Source: Hordeum vulgare subsp. vulgare (Eukaryota; Streptophyta; Magnoliopsida; Poales; Poaceae). From it: a DNA stretch of 64,000 nucleotides. The translations under genes were made by a program, and so were the position numbers. Shown here one piece after another: positions 57,889 through 64,000 of the stretch. The notes beneath the pieces are model-generated. The model saw nothing but the letters and a program-made list of their open reading frames with translations. It searched no databases and was not told where the DNA came from. How positions within the stretch are numbered: the first letter of the stretch is position 1; each line of letters opens with the position of its first letter. The DNA is taken from contig NC_058521.1 of the NCBI RefSeq assembly GCF_904849725.1, positions 101,108,244 through 101,172,243 on the forward strand. The letters are read 5' to 3'.

Positions 57889-58332
57889 TCACATAAAAGG
57901 CAACAATTGAATTATAAAGAGAGCACAATAAAACATGTGAGAATAAAATTTAAGTCTAACATACTTCCTATTCATAGGCATTTTATAAACAAACAATTTA
58001 TGGAGACAAGAAGTGTCTAGCATAAGGAAGTAGGTAGAATGAAGCATTAACAATTTGAATATCAAGAGAGGTAAGCGAGTAACATGAAAATTTCTATAAT
58101 CATATTTTCCTCTATCATAATGATTACATGTAGTATCATATTGAAATTCAACAATATAGCACTCATACTTTTCATTCAAGGAACTATCATTAATCACTTT
58201 ATAATTTTCACAAATTTTAGATTCATGATTTTCAAGGAAGAACTCATAAAGATAATCTGGTGCACCCTCACTAGCAATGTTTTCAACATAAACACGTCTT
58301 TTTAAAAGATTAGCTAGTGGATGAGGATCCAT
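57889..58332 (-). CDS. Short leader-proximal ORF of element K, function unknown
   Basis: 147 codons beginning MDPHPLANLLKRRVYVENIA. The ATG lies about 220 bases past the primer site, the usual gag position. The first 60 residues are acidic and Tyr/Glu-rich (EFFLENHESKICENYKVIND); the remainder is Phe/Tyr/Leu-rich. No gag, protease or zinc-knuckle motif is visible. The N-terminus looks coding, but the lower-complexity tail may run past a lost frame. It could be a shortened gag or a product of its own. Confidence 0.45.
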   Translation of the reverse strand: MDPHPLANLLKRRVYVENIASEGAPDYLYEFFLENHESKICENYKVINDSSLNEKYECYIVEFQYDTTCNHYDRGKYDYRNFHVTRLPLLIFKLLMLHSTYFLMLDTSCLHKLFVYKMPMNRKYVRLKFYSHMFYCALFIIQLLPFM

Positions 58333-58550
58333 TTATATTTATTTTTTGCATTTTACTTTCTCTTTTGGTGTGACAGATAAGTATAGCATAGCTAGGCAAG
58401 TAAACTAGAGAGCAAAGATATAAACTAGTGACAAGCAAAGGTAGACAATTTTGTATTTTTTTATTAGACAAACTAAATATACCGGCAAATAAAATGGAGA
58501 ACAAGTGAATGAACATTTGTGTGGAGTTACTTGGTAGTTGGTGATGATAT

Positions 58551-58568
58551 TCCTCGGCAACGGTGCAA
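58551..58568 (-). promoter_or_regulatory. Primer binding site of element K (degraded)
   Basis: The minus strand reads TTGCACCGTTGCCGAGGA, three changes from the tRNA-Asp-type site of element B. Confidence 0.65.
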
Positions 58569-58578
58569 AAAGCATTCC

Positions 58579-60512
58579 TGATACTTATCATGTGCGTTGT
58601 GTTTTCCGTGAGGAGGAAATGGTTATCTTAGCATGATGTGAGTAAGTATTTCCCTCAGTTATGAAACCAAGGTTTATCGAACCAATAGGAATATCAACCA
58701 CAACCATCTTCAGCGGCTGCACACAAAAGAACAAATAACTTGCACCCAACACGGCCAAGAGGGTTGTCAATCCTATTGTCTTGTTATTTGCAAGCAAGTG
58801 ACATGTGTAGATAATTGTAGATAGCAAGATAAAATAAAAAAAGTGAATGTTAGGAAGGTAATGAAGGTTTTATCAATATGTTGTGAATAGACGCAGGGGC
58901 CATAGCTTTCCCTAATGGCATCTCTCATGAAAAGTAGCAAATGGTGGGTAAACAAATTATTGTTGGGCAATTGACAAAAAAGCGGTTAGTTATGCGATAT
59001 TCACGGCAATGATCATGTGTATATAGGCATCGCGTCCATAAACAAATAGGTCAACTCCTGCCTGCACCTATTACTATTACTCCACTCATCGACCGCTATC
59101 CAGCATGCATATAGAGTATTAAGTAAAACCGAGTAATGCATGGAGAACAATGACATGATGTATACAAAGTAAACTCAAGCAATATGAACAAATATTATCG
59201 TTTTATCCTTAGTAGTAGCAACACAATGATGCATCTTGTCCAATTCTGTCACTCGGATATAGAAATTTTCTAGGTTGAACCTACCACAATGCACCTCTCT
59301 CACCGAAGAAATATTGATCTAGTCGGCCAAACTATTTCAATAGATCGGAGATAATTACGAAGCTATCATAATCACAAACATAAGAATCATATAAGTAATT
59401 AGACGAAACTCAAATATTTATCACGAATAATCTGAAAATCAACCCACAATTCATCGGATCCCAACAAACGCATCACAGAAAAGGAATTACATGATATGGA
59501 TCAAAGCGAAGATAAGATGATCATTGTATTAAAGATCAAAGAGAGAGAGATTGCCATCTAGGTACCGACTATGGACACGTAGGTCTGTGGTGAACTACTC
59601 ACACATCATTGTGAGGGCAACAAGGTTGATGAAGAGGCCCTCCATGATCGATCCACCCTCTGGCAGGGTGTCGGAACGGAGCTCCAGATGCCCGCTCGTC
59701 TGAATAGAGACATGCGTCGGCTTAAAAAGTGATTCGCGACACCTCTGGTGTTTTTAGGGCATCTCCAACCGTTGGAGCCCCAAGAACACCATCGAGCCAG
59801 AAAATTTCTTGTCTTGGGGGGCCAAATGCTTCATCCGGCGAAAATAGGGGTGCATGGGGAGGTTATCTTCCCAGCCACACCCCACCCCAATCAAAAGTTT
59901 GTGAGGGAAATGATTAAGTGGGCCAAGAAAAAGGGCACGTGGGTAGACATGATTCGCTGAAACTTCCGCCAGCGCCCCAAGAGCCCCCAGCACGCAGGAT
60001 TTTGCCTGGGTATGCCAGCACTATTTTGACGTTCCGGAGGGGCGCTGGGGGCGTGTCTAGGCCATTTTTCGGCCAAAAAGTTCCCTCGAGCCTAATACCG
60101 AACCTAAAAAGGTGTCCTGGGGGCATCCTGGGGGCGGGTGGATATGCTCTTAGGGTAGATGAGAATTCATAAGCCAAAGAATGGAGCGAGGAGGGCCACG
60201 AGGGAGGCAGAAGCCATCAGTACGCCCCCAGGTAGCGCCTTGTTGGCTTGTGGGCCCCTCATCAGGCCTCCACCCTTGTTTTGATCCAGAAAAAATCACC
60301 AAAAAGTTTCAGGGCAATTGGACTTCGTTTGGTATGGAAAACCTGAAAAGTGAAAAACACACAAAAAACAACAACTGGCACTCGGCACTGGGTCAATAGC
60401 TTAATGCTCAAAAATAGTATAAATTGGTAAATAAATACCCCAAAAGTATTCTAGAATGATAATATATCAACCCAAAACAATAAAAAATTACAGATACGTT
60501 GGAGACGTATCA
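58579..60512 (-). repeat. K LTR, right copy (5' LTR), carrying a MITE
   Basis: It starts TGATACTTATCATGTGCG and ends GGAGACGTATCA. A 393-bp MITE with its 3-bp duplication sits at 59757-60149. Confidence 0.85.
59757..60149. mobile_element. MITE with TTA duplication (PIF/Harbinger-like)
   Basis: Ends GGGCATCTCCAACC and, inverted, GAGCATATCCACCC match at 11 of 14 positions. The flanking trinucleotides are TTA (59754-59756 and 60150-60152). The other K LTR lacks the insert (TGGTGTGATTAGG near 54820), which confirms the boundaries. Its frames of 60-87 codons are incidental. Confidence 0.82.
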
Positions 60513-61732
60513 CGTACCTCTTCATCCTATAAGTTCAAAAATATCACACAAACCCTAGAGAGCCTCCCGAAACACTTTTTCTGCTGTCGCAAGTCTTTAT
60601 TCCATTGTGTGCCCATGTGGAGCCCTATTCTGGTGCCTTGCCAGAGGAGGGGTCGATCACAGCGGACCTCTATATAGTCCTTGTTGCTTCCATGGTGATG
60701 TGTTAGTAGTTCACCACATACCTAATGGTTTTGTAGTTAGTACCTAGATGACAATCTCTCTCTCGCCCTCTCTCTCTCTCTTAATCTTCAATACAATGGT
60801 CATCACATCTTTGCTTGGATCTATCCGATGTAATTCTATTATGTGATCCATATGTTGGGATCCGATGAAGTGTGGGTTTATGTTCGTATTATTCATGATA
60901 AATATTTGAGTCTTATCTAAATTCCAAATATGATTTTTATGTGCATGATCATCATTGCTTTGTAAATCTCTCCGATAAATTGATTTGCTTTGGCCAAGTA
61001 GATTGATGTTTGTTCAGTGAGAGGGATGCATTCTAGTGGGTTCAATCTCACGAATTTCTATATTCGAGTGACATAGTAGGGAACAAGATACGTCTTTTTA
61101 TTGTTTCCACTAAGGATAAAATGATGGGGTTAGTTCATATTAATTGAATTCTCTTTGTCTACATCATGTCATCATTCTCCAAGCATTACTCTACTTTACT
61201 TAATACTATAGATGCATGATGGATAGCGGTCGATGGGTGGAGTAATATGGTACTAGGTGCAGGCAAGAGTCGGCCTATTTGCTTATGGACATGATTCCTA
61301 TATACACATGATCATTGGTGTGAATATAACATAATTATGCGCTTTTCTATCAATTGCCCAACAATAATTTTACTACCCACCATATGTTAATTTTCATGAG
61401 AGATGCCACTAGGGAAAACTATGGCCCCGTGTCTGTTCACTTATAAGTTTACAAACACTATAATTCCTCACTGCCTTCATTTGCTTTTAACTTTGCAACT
61501 TCCAACCACACTACTTACTTGCTTACAAATAAAGAGACAAGGGGATTAACAACCCTCTTGCCCGTGTTGGGTGCAAGTGTTTGCTTCTCTTGTGTGAATT
61601 CACTGAAGACGGGGGTTGTTACTCCTATTGGTCCGATAAACCTTGGTTCTCTACCGAGGGAAATACTTGCCTACATTCTGCTTCATCACCCCTTCCTCTT
61701 CATGAAATACCAACGCAGATCACAAGTATCGA
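60513..61732 (+). repeat. K-family LTR in plus orientation, 5' part missing
   Basis: It aligns with the reverse complement of the K LTRs from the GCCTCCC...CACTTTTT block to ACGCAGATCACAAGTATC. A CT-rich microsatellite lies at 60750-60782. It was probably the target of, or a recombination partner with, element K. Confidence 0.78.
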
Positions 61733-61898
61733 CCAACAAATGAAGTAACTAATGGAGTTGTACCGACTGGCCAAACCTTCCATGGAAGACCTATGAATCA
61801 CCTTATGGCCCACGAAGCCATTGCTCAGCAACTATTTTGGTTTACTCCAGCTCCTCCAAAGTGCCCGTTATCGGATTCAACTCTGGAAATGGTCTACA
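61733..61898 (+). other. Short open segment after the plus-strand K LTR
   Basis: One frame is open over about 48 codons (MNHLMAHEAIAQQLFWFTP, PPKCPLSDSTLEMVY) up to the Copia LTR at 61899. No primer site is recognisable. It may be the edge of a coding region, but is too short to assign. Confidence 0.35.
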
Positions 61899-63653
61899 TG
61901 TTGGAAATATGCCCTAGAGGCAATAATAAATTAGTTATTATTATAATTCCTTGTTCATGATACTCGTTTATTTTCCATGCTATAATTGTGTTGGTTGAAA
62001 ACTAAAATACAAGTGTGGGTACATACACAACACACTGTCCCTAGTGAGCCTCTAAGGACTAGGGTTTAGGGTTTCCTGACCATAGACATGATTTTTAATT
62101 TGATAACAGGATCACATCATTAGGAGAATGATGTGATGGACAAGACCCAAACTATAAACATAGCATATGATCTTGTCAGTTTACTTCTACTATTTTCTGC
62201 ATGTCAAAGTATCTATTCCTATGACCATGAGATCATGCAACTCCCGGACACCAGAGGAATGCTTTATGTGTATCAAACGTCACAAGGTAACTGGGTGACT
62301 ATAAAGTTGCTCTACCAGTATCTCCGAGCGTGTCTATTGGGTTGGCAGGGATCGAGACTGGGATTTGTAACTCCGTATGACGGAGAGGTATCTCTAGGGC
62401 CCACTCGGTAATACAACATCACGATAAGCTTGCAAGCAATGTGACTGAGGAGTTAGTCACGTGATCTTGTATAATGGAACGTGTAAAGAGACTTTCCGGT
62501 AACGAGATTGAACTAGGTATGGAGATACCGACGATTGAATCTCAGGAAAGTAATATACCGAAGGACAAAGGGAACAACATACGAGATTGATTGAATCCTT
62601 GACATCGTGGTTCGACCGATAAATATCTTAGTTGAACATGTTGGAACAAATATGGAGATCCAGGTCCCACTATTGGTTATTGACCATAGAGGTGTCTCGG
62701 TCATGTCTGCATAGTTCTCAAACCTACATGGTCTGCACACTTAAGGTTCAATGATGTTTTGGTATACTTGAGTTATGTATGTTGGTGAGAGAAGGTTGTT
62801 CGTAGTCCCGGATGAGACCCCGGACGTCACGAGGAGCTTCGAAATGGTCGGGAGGTAAAGATTGATATATGGGAAGTTCCATGTTGGTCACCGGAAAAGG
62901 CTCGGGCGTCACCGATAGCGTACCGGGGGTGCCGGAAGGGTTCCGGGGGTGCACCGGAAGGGTCCACCAGCCCCGGAGGGGCCACATGGGCTAAGTGGGA
63001 TGTGCACCACCCCTGGTGGGCTGAGCGCACCTTCCACCTAAGGCCCATGCGGCTTGGGCTGGTGGAGGGCCAACCCTAGAGGGTGGCGCCACCCTAAGTT
63101 GGGGGCCAAGCCACCCTAGGGCAACCGCCCCCCTTAGGGTGGAAACCCTAGGGCGCAACCCCTCTACCCTTCCCCCTATATATATATGGGGAGAGCGGGC
63201 TGCAATCAACCAATGCCATGGCACAGACCTGTCTGTCCCATAGATCAATTTTCTCCACTAAGACCGGTTTCAGTTTTGCTTGGCGAAGCCGTGCTGGAAC
63301 AGCTCCACCAACACCGCCGCCATGTCGTCGTGCTAACAGAGAACTCATCTACTTCTCCACCCTCTCTCTTGATAGATCAAGGAGGTGGAGGTCATCATCG
63401 AGCTGTACATGTGCTGAACACGGAGGTGCCATTCGTTCATCACTAGATCGGGACAAATCGTGATGGGATCGCGGGAAGGATCGTGATTGGATCGCGAAGG
63501 CACTCAACTACATCAACCGTGTTATATATGCTTCTGCCTAGCACTCTACAAGGGTATGTAGATGCACTTCCCCCTCTTGTAGATGTTAGTCACCATAGAC
63601 TGATCTTGGTGAGCGTAGGAATTTTTTTGTTTCCCATGCAACGTTCCCCAAGA
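61899..63653 (+). repeat. 5' LTR of Copia P
   Basis: 1755 bp from TGTTGGAAATATGCCC to CAACGTTCCCCAAGA; the usual terminal ACA has become AGA. Confidence 0.9.
63177..63187 (+). promoter_or_regulatory. TATA box in the LTR of Copia P
   Basis: TATATATATAT sits between CCCCC and GGGG, at the same position as the TATA sites of Copia 1. Confidence 0.6.
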
Positions 63654-63654
63654 G

Positions 63655-63667
63655 TGGTATCATGAGC
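63655..63667 (+). promoter_or_regulatory. Primer binding site of Copia P
   Basis: TGGTATCATGAGC follows the LTR after one base and matches the tRNA-Met-type site with a one-base insertion. Confidence 0.8.
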
Positions 63668-64000
63668 TAGATCTATGCCTAGATGACATCTCCAATAGAA
63701 CACAAAGGAGATTGTGGGCGTTGATATTCAGATTGCTTCACTCCTTTGTATTTTCTTGATTCCGCGGTATTGTTGGATGAAGCGGCCCGAACCAACTTTA
63801 CTCGTCCATGTACGAGAGACCGGTTCCATCGACTGACATGCAACTTGTTGCATAAAGATGGCTGGCGGGTGTGTGTCTCTCCTACTCTAGTTGAATCGGA
63901 TTGAACAAAAGGCGGTCTTTGTAGAAGGTTAAATAGCAACTTGCATATCACTCTTGTGGTTTTTGCGTAGGTAAGAAGCGTTCTTACTAGATACCCATAA
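63668..64000 (+). other. Leader of Copia P
   Basis: Non-coding. It is alignable to the reverse complement of the Copia 2 leader (15840-16144). Gag would start beyond the window. Confidence 0.8.

Larger units (their letters stand above)
53695..60512 (-). mobile_element. Non-autonomous Athila-like element K (LTR-internal-LTR)
   Basis: LTRs at 53695-55203 and 58579-60512 (1509 and about 1537 bp without the MITE) enclose 3.4 kb. A polypurine tract (55204-55218) and primer site (58551-58568) are in place. No target duplication is seen: the left flank is K leader sequence and the right flank is a K-type LTR in the opposite direction. Protease and polymerase are absent; one short frame lies near the primer site. 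Confidence 0.8.
61899..64000 (+). mobile_element. Copia LTR retrotransposon P (Angela/WIS group), runs off the window
   Basis: A complete 5' LTR (61899-63653), a primer site and the beginning of the untranslated leader are present in plus orientation. The candidate left target duplication is CTACA (61894-61898); its partner lies beyond the window. Confidence 0.9.

Overview
The window is repeat-rich plant DNA, almost certainly from a Triticeae grass (wheat, Aegilops, rye or barley group). The evidence is family-level: several Copia LTRs of about 1.75 kb that begin TGTTGGAAATATGCCC (the Angela/WIS/BARE group), several Athila-lineage Gypsy LTRs of about 1.5 kb that begin TGATACGTCTCC, a primer site matching the 3' end of plant tRNA-Asp, and insertions nested four deep. 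I see no intact host gene, rRNA, tRNA or CRISPR. Nearly every reading frame is a decayed transposon protein. Family names are given from memory of sequence hallmarks and were not checked against a database.

Left part (1-12674). A broken PIF/Harbinger DNA transposon carries a Myb/SANT-like ORF on + and a transposase on -, facing each other. The first transposase exon is split by a complete but dead Copia element (1230-10008, minus strand, target duplication GTTCC). Next come about 0.9 kb of unassigned GC-rich DNA, a clipped Copia LTR start (11430) and a clipped AT-rich LTR ending at 12674.

Middle-left (12675-25285). The 5' half of a second minus-strand Copia element remains (gag, protease, integrase, 5' LTR). 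Its LTR was hit twice: by a Gypsy solo LTR (17163-20499, ATGCC), itself hit by a Copia solo LTR (18015-19786, GGTTT), and by a small non-autonomous LTR element (20786-24788, CACGG).

Centre (25286-52656). After a scrap of a Gypsy polyprotein C-terminus comes a nest of non-autonomous Athila-type elements, all on the minus strand. The outermost internal domain (25956-26815 plus 47881-51144, 5' LTR at 51145) holds element C (26816-47875, CTATC). C's 5' LTR holds element B (35227-47478, GTGGC). B's internal domain holds a 4.16 kb solo LTR (37705-41862, TGATC). C and B code for gag and protease, and C also for an Athila ORF-family protein, but no reverse transcriptase or integrase is visible in any of them. 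They must have depended on partners elsewhere.

Right part (52657-64000). A coiled-coil pseudogene is followed by an LTR-internal-LTR unit of another Athila-like family. This unit has leader sequence on the wrong side of its first LTR, which suggests recombination. One of its LTRs carries a small MITE (59757-60149). Then come a 5'-clipped LTR of the same family in the opposite direction and a plus-strand Copia element (from 61899) that runs off the window.

Most promising for a second look: an LTR-like promoter segment inside element C just upstream of its Athila-type ORF; paired hairpin plus polypurine-like modules shared by three non-autonomous internal domains; and regularly spaced ATATAAGTGAAGCA motifs in the same domains.
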